49,308 bases of DNA from Reyranellaceae bacterium (GTDB lineage Bacteria > Pseudomonadota > Alphaproteobacteria > Reyranellales > Reyranellaceae), in contig JALHMM010000041.1 in the NCBI GenBank assembly GCA_022844045.1, positions 1 through 49,308 on the forward strand, written 5' to 3'. The notes under the pieces are model-generated. The model worked only from the letters and a program-made list of their open reading frames with translations, was not told where the DNA came from and made no database searches. Below are positions 1 through 8,293 of this stretch, piece after piece (within the stretch, counting starts at the first letter, position 1; each line of letters opens with the position of its first letter). The position numbers and the translations under genes are program-made.

Positions 1-2275
1 CAGCCTTCGGCGGCGCGACCGGTGGCTTGGGTGGCTCCGCGGCCTTGGGCGGCGCAGCCGGCGGCTTCGGTGGCTCCGCGGCCGTCGGCGGCGTGACCGG
101 TGGCTTGGGCGGATCAGCGGCCTTCGGTGGCGCGACCGGTGGCTTCGGCGGCTCTGCGGCCTTGGGCGGCACAACCGGTGGCTTCGGCGGTTCCGCAGCC
201 TGTGGCGGCGTGACCGGTGGCTTGGGCGGATCAGCGGCCTTCGGTGGCGCGACAGGTAGCTTCGGCGGCTCTGCGGCCTTGGGCGGCACAACCGGTGGCT
301 TCGGCGGTTCCACAGCCTGTGGCGGCACAACCGGTGGCTTCGGCGGCTCCGCAGCCTGTGGCGGCGCGACCGCCGGCTTGGGCGGATCAGCGGCCTTCGG
401 TGGCGCGACTGGTAACTTCGGCGGCTCCGCGGCCTTCGGAGTCTCACCAGGTTTGCCGGCGGGCTTATCGGATTGCGGCGGACGAGCCGGCACGGCCTGG
501 TTCGGCTTCGCCGGATCGTCGGTCTTGGCGGGTGGCGCTGCCATAGTCGGCTCGCCGGGCTTGGCTGGCGGCGTGGCGGCCGGCGGCTCGCCCGGTTTGG
601 CAGGCGCCGGTGTCGGCGCCGCACGATCGGTCTCGCGACCATCTCGCGTCCGTAGGTTCGGCAGCTGGCGTTCGCCCGGCCCAGGCGTGCCCGGCGCCGC
701 CTGTCCCGTCGGCGGTTGGGTCCGTGAGAGCTGCGGGCCCGGCGCCGTGGCGGTCGGGCGGTCCTGGCGGCTGGGTCGGCCCAGCACCGGGCTGTCGGCC
801 AGCGGCGCACGCCGCAAGTCGACGCCCTGCGGGGGCTTGGCATCAGATGCTGGCGCCTTGCCCGGCTCGGCCGTCGAAGTCACCGTCGCGGTCGCAGCGA
901 CCGGCGGCGCCGCAACAGGCGCCACCTGCGCGCGCGCGAGCTGATCGGGCGCGACGCGAATGGCCGCGCGATCGACCCGGTCGCCGCGCAGGAAAACCTG
1001 CTGAGGCACGACGGTCGTGTAGCGCTGGTTGATGAAGGTCGGGCGAGCGCGATCATCGCCTGGCCGGCCGTCGCGGCGTGCATCGTCGCGACGGTCATCG
1101 CGGCGCGGATCGTCGCGGAAACGCGGGTCGCGGCGGCGCTCGACATACTCGATGCGCCGGTCAACATCACCGACGTTGAAGACGTTGGTGATGTTGAGGT
1201 TGCGGATATACGTGCGGTTCGCAGTGTACGGTGGCACATAGACCTCGCGCGGTCCCAACGGGAACCAGCCCACCGGCGCTATCGCGGCGCCGATCGCCAG
1301 CGCGGCTCCCGCCGCGGCGACATCGACAAAACCAACCACGGCCGGGGCATAGACCGGACGCGTCTGACGCTGCGGCGGCACCCAGTACCAACGGCCGCCA
1401 TTGCTCACCCATCGGCCGTAATGTGAGGGAGCGAAGCCCCAGGGCTGATCGTCGACCCAGGTCCAGCCCCATGGATCGACCCAGCGCCAGCGGCCGTGAC
1501 GATACGGCGCCCAACCCACTGGCACCCTGTACGGCGCCCAGACGCGGCCGTAGTCGCCAACGGTACTCCACGTACCGTAGTAGTCGAGTTCCTCGACGCC
1601 GGTAACGCCGGGCGGCACGTACTGAACGGATTGTGTCGTGACGATCTGGCGATCGCGCGGCGCCCACTCCCGCGGCATCGGCGGCGTGGCCATTCGCACG
1701 GTCTCGAACACCGGCGGCGACGTACCGGACAACACGCCGATCTCGCCGGCCCGTACGACAAGCTCCGTGCCGTTGGCCGCGATGACGCGCGCGCTGCCCG
1801 CACGGACGCCGACACGGGTAGCGTCGTCGGTGGTGCCGGCTTCGATCATGTAGTCGCCGTCACCGACCAGCATCACGGAGCCGCGCGGCGTGAGGACCTC
1901 GACCGGCTGGCTTTGCGGCAGGCCGACAGTCTTGACGTCGATGCGGCCTTGGGAAATGCGCAGACGAAACTCCTCGTCGGTCAGCGACAGGGTTTCGAGT
2001 TGCGTGCTGCCCTGCATGCGTATGCGCGTGGCGCCGACAAAGATCTCGGCGCGGCCGTTGGGCTCGGTCCACAGCGCATTGCCCGAGGTCATCGGGTAGT
2101 TGATCGCGGCCGGAGCCCAATTGGTCTCCTCGCGATCATGATAGGAGACGGCGCCGTTGATGTAAGCGACACGGCCGACGCGCCCCGGCGGATCCGCTGT
2201 TTGCGCCAAGCCCATAGAGACGCTGACAAAGGTGGCGGCTACCAGCACCCCTATACCACGCAGATATTTGCCCAT
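1..2275 (-). CDS. FecR/DUF6600-type secreted protein with Pro-Lys repeat tail (3' end outside window)
   Basis: The frame is open from an ATG at 2275 to the left edge (758 codons), so the stop lies outside the window. A GGAGGAACGC ribosome site precedes the ATG. Residues 1-24 look like a signal peptide ending at GLA/QT. A FecR-like beta domain follows (about 35-200, containing VEVLTPRGSVMLVGDGDY). Next comes a Trp/Tyr-rich section with WRWVDPWGWTWVDDQPWGF and HYGRW, the signature of DUF6600 proteins. The rest is a low-complexity Arg/Asp then Pro/Ala/Lys region ending in 13-residue repeats. Proteins of this family are periplasmic or surface-associated and of unknown function. The extended Pro-Lys tail suggests a wall- or envelope-spanning stalk (inference). 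It is transcribed away from the CoA-transferase gene across a 211-base divergent spacer. Confidence 0.88.
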   Translation of the reverse strand, partial: MGKYLRGIGVLVAATFVSVSMGLAQTADPPGRVGRVAYINGAVSYHDREETNWAPAAINYPMTSGNALWTEPNGRAEIFVGATRIRMQGSTQLETLSLTDEEFRLRISQGRIDVKTVGLPQSQPVEVLTPRGSVMLVGDGDYMIEAGTTDDATRVGVRAGSARVIAANGTELVVRAGEIGVLSGTSPPVFETVRMATPPMPREWAPRDRQIVTTQSVQYVPPGVTGVEELDYYGTWSTVGDYGRVWAPYRVPVGWAPYRHGRWRWVDPWGWTWVDDQPWGFAPSHYGRWVSNGGRWYWVPPQRQTRPVYAPAVVGFVDVAAAGAALAIGAAIAPVGWFPLGPREVYVPPYTANRTYIRNLNITNVFNVGDVDRRIEYVERRRDPRFRDDPRRDDRRDDARRDGRPGDDRARPTFINQRYTTVVPQQVFLRGDRVDRAAIRVAPDQLARAQVAPVAAPPVAATATVTSTAEPGKAPASDAKPPQGVDLRRAPLADSPVLGRPSRQDRPTATAPGPQLSRTQPPTGQAAPGTPGPGERQLPNLRTRDGRETDRAAPTPAPAKPGEPPAATPPAKPGEPTMAAPPAKTDDPAKPNQAVPARPPQSDKPAGKPGETPKAAEPPKLPVAPPKAADPPKPAVAPPQAAEPPKPPVVPPQAVEPPKPPVVPPKAAEPPKLPVAPPKAADPPKPPVTPPQAAEPPKPPVVPPKAAEPPKPPVAPPKAADPPKPPVTPPTAAEPPKPPAAPPKAAEPPKPPVAPPKA
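8..436. repeat. Eleven tandem 39-bp units encoding a Pro-Lys 13-mer
   Basis: Eleven consecutive 39-bp units fill 8-436 and continue toward the edge. Read on the minus strand each encodes a variant of KAAEPPKPPVAPP, with K/Q/T at position 1, E/D at 4, P/L at 7 and A/V/T near the end. Units are not identical, and short multi-unit blocks recur (a K-AAD...T then Q-AAE...V pattern). This points to growth by duplication of blocks. No unit breaks the reading frame. Confidence 0.9.
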
Positions 2276-2486
2276 GCGTTCCTCCGCAATAAGCCACAAC
2301 GCACAACGCCAGGGGGCGCGGGCCGTTGCGTGTCGGGACGGAGGTCATCTCGGGGCAGCCGGTAACAGCGCATGACGGCCAAGCCCCCTGCCTCATGCAT
2401 ATCGGTCGCGCCGCATGATCGCTTGCGGTTCGGCGGCGCAACGTCTCAGCTTGGCCGTTCGCGCACACCAAAGACGAAGGACGGTA

Positions 2487-3674
2487 ATGCTGCCGCTTCA
2501 GGGGATTCTGGCTCTCGATTTGACACAGGTGATCGCCGGGCCCACCGCCGGCCAGATCCTCGGCGACATGGGGGCCGACGTCATCAAGGTCGAGCCGCTG
2601 AGCGGCGATCACTTTCGCCCGCAGCTCGGCGGCGCCTGGGTGCCGGGCATGAACCGCAACAAGCGCGGCCTGGCGATCGACCTCAAATCCGACGGCGGCA
2701 AGGAGGTCCTGCGCCGCCTGGTGAGGAAGGCCGACGTCTTCATGGAGGCCTTCGTGCCCGGCGTGATCGCCTCGCTGGGCTTCGGCTACGACACCGTGCA
2801 GGCGCTCAACCCGCGCGTGGTCTACCTCTCGATCTCCGGCTATGGCCAGACCGGCCCCTATAGCGAGCGACCGGGCTACGATCCCTGCATCCAGGCCGAG
2901 GTCGGGCTGATGGAAGCGACCGGCGAGATGGACGGCCCGCCGGCGCGGGTCGGCGCCGCGCCTGTCGACCAGATGACCGGCTCCTACGGCGCGCTGGGCG
3001 TCGCCATGGCGCTGCTGCAGCGCCACCGCACCGGCCGCGGCCAGCACATCGACCTGGCGCTCTACGATGTCGGCGTGCAGATCATGAGCCACTGGCTGAC
3101 CAATCTCGGCCATACCGGCGAGGACCCCAGGCGCATGGGCGCCTCGCACACGCTGATCGTGCCGCTGCGCAATTTCGACACCAAGTCCGGCCCGATCTAC
3201 GTCGCCTGCACCAACGACTCGTTCTGGAAACGACTCGTGACGGCGCTTGATATCGCCGAGATCGGCGCCGATCCGCGCTTCGCCACCAACAAGCTGCGCC
3301 TCGCCAACCGCGCCGATCTCGAGCCGCTGCTGGAGAGAGTGTTCGCCGCGCAGACACGGGAGGCGCTGCTCGAGAAGCTTGTCGATGCCGGCGTGCCTTG
3401 CGCGGCGGTGAAGACGGTCAGCGAGATGGTGCGCGATCCGCATGCGCAGGCGCGCGGCAGCGTGCTGAACATGGACTACCCGGGCATCGGCAGGGTGATG
3501 GCCGCCAACAATCCGCTGCGCCTCTCCGACGCGCCGCTGGCGGTCCATCGCCTGGCACCGCGCCTGGGCGAGCACACACGCGAGCTGATGCGCGACGTCG
3601 GCTACAGCGACGACGAGATCGCCGCGCTCGCCAAAGCCAACGCCATCAAGATCCATGAGGGGGACACGCCATGA
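2487..3674 (+). CDS. CaiB/BaiF family CoA-transferase
   Basis: The 395-residue product is a class III CoA-transferase, which moves CoA between carboxylic acids through an aspartyl-CoA thioester. The N-terminal ILALDLTQVIAGPTAGQILGDMGADVIKVEP and the RPGYDP segment near 128 are family hallmarks. Asp161 in APVDQMTG aligns with the expected catalytic Asp. The ATG at 2487 was chosen because the conserved region starts at once and AAGGACGG lies just upstream; the open frame extends 72 bases further up with no similar support. The stop overlaps the next gene's start as ATGA, so the two are probably translationally coupled. The substrate cannot be read from the sequence. Confidence 0.9.
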   Translation: MLPLQGILALDLTQVIAGPTAGQILGDMGADVIKVEPLSGDHFRPQLGGAWVPGMNRNKRGLAIDLKSDGGKEVLRRLVRKADVFMEAFVPGVIASLGFGYDTVQALNPRVVYLSISGYGQTGPYSERPGYDPCIQAEVGLMEATGEMDGPPARVGAAPVDQMTGSYGALGVAMALLQRHRTGRGQHIDLALYDVGVQIMSHWLTNLGHTGEDPRRMGASHTLIVPLRNFDTKSGPIYVACTNDSFWKRLVTALDIAEIGADPRFATNKLRLANRADLEPLLERVFAAQTREALLEKLVDAGVPCAAVKTVSEMVRDPHAQARGSVLNMDYPGIGRVMAANNPLRLSDAPLAVHRLAPRLGEHTRELMRDVGYSDDEIAALAKANAIKIHEGDTP

Positions 3675-4561
3675 GCGACCGCGGAATCGCCGCCGTGCGG
3701 GAGAAGCTCGCCAAGCTGCCGCGCTCGGCCGAGCAGACCCTCGAAGAGTCTCGCTCGATCTACGACAAGGCGACGCGCGCTTTTCCGCTGCCCGCCGACA
3801 TCACCCGCGAGGACGTCACCTTGGGCGGCGTGCCCGCCGAGCGGCTGACGCCGCAACAGGCGCGCAAGGACCAGGCGCTGATCTATCTGCATGGTGGTGG
3901 CTACGGCACCGGCTCGCCGCGTTCGCATCGCCATCTCGCCGGCGACATCGCCAAGCGCGCCGGCGTCGTGGCCCTGGTGCCCGACTACCGGCTGGCGCCC
4001 GAGAACCCCTTCCCGGCCGCCGTCGACGATGCGCTCGCGGTCTATCGCGACGCGCTCAAGCAGTTCGCGCCGCAGCGCATCGCCGTCGCCGGCGACTCGG
4101 CGGGCGGTGGACTCACCATCGCCGTGCTGCTGGCGGCGCGCGATGCCGGGCTACCGATGCCGGCGGCCGCCGTCTGCATCTCACCCTGGACCGACATGAC
4201 CGCGAGCAGCGCGAGCTACACCGAGCGCGCCGCGGCCGATCCGCTGGTCACCATGGACGGATTGGTGCGCTGGCGTCAGTTCTACATCGGCGACGGCGAT
4301 CGCCATCATCCGCTCGCTTCGCCGGCGCATGCCGACCTCAAGGGCCTGCCGCCGCTGCTGATCCAGGTCGGCGGCGACGAGATCCTGCTCGATGATGCGC
4401 GCCTGCTGGCCGACAAGGCGCGCGCCGTCGGCATCGACACCGTGCTCGAGGTCTGGCCGCAGATGATCCATGTCTGGCACTGGTACTTCCCGATGCTCGA
4501 CGAAGGCGAGCGCGCCAACGCCGCCATCGCCAATTTCATGCGCGGCCGCCTCGCCGCCTGA
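3671..4561 (+). CDS. Alpha/beta hydrolase, hormone-sensitive-lipase-like esterase
   Basis: The 296-residue protein has the HGGG oxyanion-hole motif at 74-77 and the nucleophile elbow GDSAGGG with Ser143. Later come an acidic residue in EILLDDARLL and a His in MIHVWHWY, consistent with a Ser-Asp-His triad. These are marks of the HSL/BD-FAE group of cytoplasmic esterases acting on short acyl esters. It begins inside the stop codon of the CoA-transferase (ATGA), so the pair likely acts on one acid or ester. No signal peptide is seen. Confidence 0.9.
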   Translation: MSDRGIAAVREKLAKLPRSAEQTLEESRSIYDKATRAFPLPADITREDVTLGGVPAERLTPQQARKDQALIYLHGGGYGTGSPRSHRHLAGDIAKRAGVVALVPDYRLAPENPFPAAVDDALAVYRDALKQFAPQRIAVAGDSAGGGLTIAVLLAARDAGLPMPAAAVCISPWTDMTASSASYTERAAADPLVTMDGLVRWRQFYIGDGDRHHPLASPAHADLKGLPPLLIQVGGDEILLDDARLLADKARAVGIDTVLEVWPQMIHVWHWYFPMLDEGERANAAIANFMRGRLAA

Positions 4562-4596
4562 TGGCGCCCAAGGTCTGAGGTGACGTTCGCTTCATC

Positions 4597-4662
4597 TGTC
4601 ATTCCGAGCGCAGCGAGGAATCTAGGGGCCTTCCTGGATCCCTCGCTACGCTCGGGATGACA
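4597..4662. repeat. Imperfect inverted repeat (CATTCCGAGCGCAGCGAGGAATC type)
   Basis: The left arm 4597-4623 starts TGTCATTCCGAGCGCAGCGA. The right arm 4636-4662 is its near-complete reverse complement, with three mismatches over about 27 bases and a 12-base loop. It sits between the convergent ends of the esterase and the MBL-fold gene. Similar TGTCATTCCGAGCG palindromes are dispersed in many bacterial genomes. It probably folds in both transcripts and could act as a bidirectional terminator, although there is no T-run. Confidence 0.75.
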
Positions 4663-4670
4663 GTCGGACC

Positions 4671-5495
4671 TTAGTCGCCGCCGTATCCGGCGATCACGAT
4701 CACGGTGAGCGACTCGGGCAGGTCGGCTTTCACGAGATCGAGCGTGCGGCTGGTCGGCCGCACGAGTTCGTAGTTGCCCTGGCCGAGATAGCCGAGGAAG
4801 CGGTCGAGCGAGCTGGGGCCCCAGTAATGCATGGGCAGCACGATGCGCGGCTGGATCTGCTTGACCACATCGGCCATGTAGGGCTGGCCCATGGTGTAGC
4901 CGCCATCGATCGGCACCATCAGCACGTCGATGCGGCCGAGATCCTCGAGATGCTCGGGCGTCAGGCGATGGTGCAGGTGGCCGAGATGCGCCACGCACAG
5001 ATCGCCGACGCGGAACACGAAGATCGAGTTGCCGCTGAAACGCGTGCTGCCGTCGCCCCATTCGCGCACGTTGGTCGGCACGTTGAAGACCTGCAGGTCC
5101 TTCATCGTCACATTGTGGCGCGCCTCGACTCGGCCCTGCGCCCAGCCGCGCAGCACGTGGGTCACGCCCGGCTCGATGTCGTCGGTGAAATGCGTGGAGT
5201 GCGCGTTGTTCATCGTCACGATGTCGGGGCGCTTTCCATACCCGTTGTAGCCGTTGTAGTCGGTGATCGCGCGCACGGTCTGCGGCGTCTCGATCAGGAA
5301 GCTGGCGTGGCCGACGAAGGTCACGCGCATGGCGCTGACGACTTTCTCCTGCGCCAGGAAGTTCGCCCGGTGCACGCCGGGCCGCCACTCTGCCACGTTC
5401 TTGTTGCAGCGCGCCTCGGCGGGGAGCGCGCCCAGCATGGCGAGCGCGAGGCTCGCCAGCAGGAGCAACGGACGGCGAAGACTGGTCACGGTCAT
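4671..5495 (-). CDS. Secreted MBL-fold metallo-hydrolase
   Basis: The 274-residue protein opens with a hydrophobic export signal (RRPLLLLASLALAMLGALPAEA). A metallo-beta-lactamase-fold core follows, beginning MRVTFVGHASFLIETP. Probable metal ligands lie in NNAHSTHFTDD, a diverged HxHxDH loop, with further His residues in HLGHLHHRLT and LPMHYWG. The ATG at 5495 has GGGAGAGG upstream. A start 16 codons further up would put charged residues ahead of the signal. It resembles UPF0173-like or PF12706-type periplasmic hydrolases; the substrate is unknown. Confidence 0.82.
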   Translation of the reverse strand: MTVTSLRRPLLLLASLALAMLGALPAEARCNKNVAEWRPGVHRANFLAQEKVVSAMRVTFVGHASFLIETPQTVRAITDYNGYNGYGKRPDIVTMNNAHSTHFTDDIEPGVTHVLRGWAQGRVEARHNVTMKDLQVFNVPTNVREWGDGSTRFSGNSIFVFRVGDLCVAHLGHLHHRLTPEHLEDLGRIDVLMVPIDGGYTMGQPYMADVVKQIQPRIVLPMHYWGPSSLDRFLGYLGQGNYELVRPTSRTLDLVKADLPESLTVIVIAGYGGD

Positions 5496-5581
5496 GGCGC
5501 CTCTCCCTGCATCGGCGGCCTCATGGCGATGCAAGACTAGCACCAGCGTCTCAGGCGTGGGGAATACGACGTCTTCGGGCC

Positions 5582-5638
5582 GCGCCGCTCCAGCGGCGCT
5601 TATGGGGTGCCCGCCATGAGGCGTCGCTGGAGCGACGC
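5582..5638. repeat. Pair of inverted REP hairpins (BIME-like)
   Basis: Two hairpins face each other: GCGCCGCT-CC-AGCGGCGC at 5582-5599 and GCGTCGCT-GG-AGCGACGC at 5621-5638. Each has an 8-bp perfect stem and a 2-base loop, CC in one and GG in the other. The outer flanks also match in inverted orientation (TTCGG-CCGCG). The design, a CT-CC-AG core in opposed orientation, is the same as the hairpins flanking the RAYT gene at 14.8-15.4 kb. This pair has no transposase inside it. Confidence 0.75.
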
Positions 5639-5717
5639 GGCCGAAACGGCCCCGTAATAATCCAAGGAAATCCTAGCTGTAGATGACTTTCCCTACGTAC
5701 CCACAAGGGGCTGTGGA

Positions 5718-5757
5718 TTGACTCTAGGGGCCAGGAAGACTAGAACAAATACAGAAC
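5718..5757 (+). promoter_or_regulatory. SOS promoter with LexA box upstream of imuA
   Basis: GAAC at 5743-5746, seven bases, then GAAC at 5754-5757 gives a perfect GAAC-N7-GAAC box, the LexA site of Alphaproteobacteria. A TTGACT at 5718-5723 lies 17 bases upstream of TAGAAC at 5741-5746, so the box would cover the -10 element and block polymerase. The start codon is 33 bases downstream of the box. The -35/-10 assignment is inference; the box itself is read directly. Confidence 0.85.
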
Positions 5758-5790
5758 ATTCACATCGCCAGCACAGCCTTCGAGGGGACC

Positions 5791-6660
5791 GTGACGGTCA
5801 TTTTCCCCAGCGCTTTCGCTCCCGCTCCTGCCATCCGGTCCGACGCGCCGGTGCTGGTGCTGGATCGCGCCGAGCCCGATCGCGAGGGCGAGCTGCGCCG
5901 GCTGCGCGAGACGGTGCGCCGGCTGGAGCGCGGCGGCATCGCGTCGAGCGCGCCGGCCATCCCGCTTGATGTGACCGAGATCGACGCCACGCTGCCCGAT
6001 GGCGGGCTGGCCAGTGGCGCGCTGCACGAGATCGTGCCCGGCGACGCCGCGCATGACGGCGCCGCCCTGGGCTTCGCCGCCGCTATCCTGGGCCGCTTCG
6101 CCCAGGCGCGGCGCGGCCAGATCCTGTGGATCCATCGCACCGCCGGCGCGCTGACCGCGCCGCCTTATGCCCCGGCCCTGGCCGCTTTTGTCGATCCGGC
6201 GCGCGTGATCCTCGCCTCTTCCCGACGCGTCGAGGACGCGCTGTGGACCATGGAGGAAGGCCTGCGCTGCGGTGCGCTGGCCGCGGTGGTCGGCGAGATC
6301 GACAAGGTCGAACTGGCCGCGACGCGACGCCTGCAACTCGCCGCCGAGAAGAGCGGTGTGCCGGCGCTGCTGCTGCGCGTCGCCGACAAGAAGAGCGCGG
6401 CGATCTCCGCGGCGGTCACGCGCTGGCGCGTCACCTCGGCGCCGTCGCGTTCGCGCCTCGATGCCGATGGCCAATCGCTCGACGACATCGGCGGCCTGCG
6501 CTGGCGCCTCGATCTTCTGCGCAATCGCTTCGGCGATCCGGCGCGTACCGAAACCCCCTCGTGGCTGGTGGAGTGGACCAATGAAAAGGGTCATCTCGCT
6601 GTGGTTTCCGAAACTGTCGGCCGACCGCATGGCGCGCCGGCACAAAGACTGGCTGGCTAA
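5791..6660 (+). CDS. imuA: ImuA, SOS mutasome accessory protein
   Basis: The 289-residue protein belongs to the ImuA/SulA-RecA-like family. It keeps a RecA-fold core (ATLPDGGLASGALHEIVPGD and later ILWIHR), and it carries a tail ending in WLVEWTNEKGHLAVVSETV. It starts at GTG 5791 behind GAGGGG. ImuA partners ImuB and DnaE2 in damage-induced mutagenesis. Its last 80 bases overlap imuB in another frame, so the two are tightly coupled. The LexA box upstream says the cassette is SOS-induced. Confidence 0.93.
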   Translation: MTVIFPSAFAPAPAIRSDAPVLVLDRAEPDREGELRRLRETVRRLERGGIASSAPAIPLDVTEIDATLPDGGLASGALHEIVPGDAAHDGAALGFAAAILGRFAQARRGQILWIHRTAGALTAPPYAPALAAFVDPARVILASSRRVEDALWTMEEGLRCGALAAVVGEIDKVELAATRRLQLAAEKSGVPALLLRVADKKSAAISAAVTRWRVTSAPSRSRLDADGQSLDDIGGLRWRLDLLRNRFGDPARTETPSWLVEWTNEKGHLAVVSETVGRPHGAPAQRLAG

Positions 6661-8284
6661 GACCGCCGCCCTGATCGGCTTTCATCAGGGCGGCCCGCGC
6701 ATCGTCGCGGTCAACGAGCATGCGCGCACCGCGGGCATCCGCGCCGGCCAGCGCCTGGCCGATGCCCGCACCCTGGTGCCCGATCTCACCACGGCGCATG
6801 CCGAGCCCGAGGCGGACCTGAAGCTGCTCGAGACGCTCGCCGGCTGGTGCGAACGCTACACGCCCTGGGTGGCGATCGATCCGCTGGGTGGCGCGCTGAT
6901 CGACTCCGGCGTCGAGATGGACGCCGCCGCGCAGGGCGTCGACCGCATGGCGACGGCGACGTTCGGCGGCGATGGCGGGCTGATGCTCGACGTCACCGGC
7001 TGCGGTCATCTTTTCGGCGCAGGCATCGAGGGCGAGCGCGCCCTGCTCGCCGATCTCACCGCCCGTCTTGCGCGGCATGGCTTCACGGCGCGCGCGGCGA
7101 TGGCCGACACCGCCGGCGCCGCCTGGGCGCTGGCGCGTTTTGCCGAAAGGCAAAAAGACCTGCTGGCGCCGGTCGCCGGCCATCGCACGCTGCTGTCCGC
7201 CTTGCCGATCGAGGCGCTGCGGCTCGACGCGACCACGGCCGAGACCCTGCGTCGCCTCGGCCTGCGCCGCATCGGCGATCTGCTGCCCATGCCGCGCGCA
7301 CCGCTGGCGCAGCGTTTCGGCGACCTGCTGGTGCGCAGGCTCGACCAGGCGCTGGGCAGCGCCGCCGAGACCATCCAGCCGCGCCTGCCGGCGCCGGCCT
7401 TCCGCACGCGCCTCGCCTTCGCCGAGCCGATCGGCCGGGCCGAGGATATCGCCGCCGCCACCAGCCGCCTGCTCGCCGCGCTCTGCGGCCAGTTCGAGAA
7501 GGCCGGCGTCGGCGCGCGCCGGCTCGAGCTGTCGCTGTTTCGCGTCGACGGCTCGATCGAGCGCACCGCCATCGGCACCGGCCGGCCGAGCCGCGACAAT
7601 GGCCATCTGATGAAGCTGTTCCAGGAGCCGCTGTCGCATCTCGATGCCGGCTTCGGCGTCGAGCTGATGATGCTGTCGGCCGCCGCCGTCGAGCCGTTCG
7701 ACACCCAGCAGGTGGCGCTGGCCCACGCCGTCGGCGGCGAGGTGATGATGGCGCAGGGCGGCGATGGGCCCGCGACGCCCGCGCGCAACGACGACACCGA
7801 GGTGGTGCAGCTCGTCGATCGCCTGACCCAGCGCCTGGGCACCGCCCATGTCGTGCGCCTCGCGCCGCGCGCCAGCCATCTGCCCGAGCGCGCCGTGATC
7901 GCGCTGCCGGTCGCCAAGCCGGCGGTGCGCGCCGGCCTGTGGGGCCAGGTCGCCGCTTACAAGGGCCCGCGGCCGACGCGGCTGCTGGCCCAGCCCGAGG
8001 CGATCCAGACCACGGCGCAATTGCCCGACGATCCGCCGCGCCAATTCAACTGGCGCGGCACGCTGCACCGGCTGAAGCGCGTCGAGGGGCCGGAGCGTCT
8101 GGTCGACGAATGGTGGCGGGAATCCGTGCCCGCCGACCAGATCGAGAAAGCCCCGTCGGGCCGCGACTACTACCGCGTCGAGGACGAGGACGGCCAGCGC
8201 TTCTGGCTCTACCGCGACGGCCCGATCAATGCCCCGGCCGTCCCACCGGCCTCGCGCTGGTACGTCCACGGCTTCTGCGCGTGA
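6581..8284 (+). CDS. imuB: ImuB, inactive Y-family polymerase-like protein
   Basis: The 567-residue product starts MKRVISLWFPKLSADRM at 6581, inside imuA. It has a Y-family polymerase fold, but the first acidic motif (DxD near the N-terminus of active Pol IV/V) is replaced by SLWFPKLS. The second motif region reads LMLDVTGCGHLFG instead of the SIDE-type motif. This is the usual state of ImuB, which acts as a scaffold and beta-clamp bridge for DnaE2. The family marker ELSLFRVDG is present near 310. The gene ends 9 bases before dnaE2. Confidence 0.94.
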   Translation: MKRVISLWFPKLSADRMARRHKDWLAKTAALIGFHQGGPRIVAVNEHARTAGIRAGQRLADARTLVPDLTTAHAEPEADLKLLETLAGWCERYTPWVAIDPLGGALIDSGVEMDAAAQGVDRMATATFGGDGGLMLDVTGCGHLFGAGIEGERALLADLTARLARHGFTARAAMADTAGAAWALARFAERQKDLLAPVAGHRTLLSALPIEALRLDATTAETLRRLGLRRIGDLLPMPRAPLAQRFGDLLVRRLDQALGSAAETIQPRLPAPAFRTRLAFAEPIGRAEDIAAATSRLLAALCGQFEKAGVGARRLELSLFRVDGSIERTAIGTGRPSRDNGHLMKLFQEPLSHLDAGFGVELMMLSAAAVEPFDTQQVALAHAVGGEVMMAQGGDGPATPARNDDTEVVQLVDRLTQRLGTAHVVRLAPRASHLPERAVIALPVAKPAVRAGLWGQVAAYKGPRPTRLLAQPEAIQTTAQLPDDPPRQFNWRGTLHRLKRVEGPERLVDEWWRESVPADQIEKAPSGRDYYRVEDEDGQRFWLYRDGPINAPAVPPASRWYVHGFCA

Positions 8285-8293
8285 TGGTGACTC

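Noticed and set aside
27..944. Plus-strand Gly/Ala-rich open frame of 305 codons (GGFGGSAALGG repeats)
   Set aside because: It is the antisense of the Pro-Lys repeat tail. The minus-strand frame has a signal peptide, FecR/DUF6600 domain and ribosome site, and continues without a stop.
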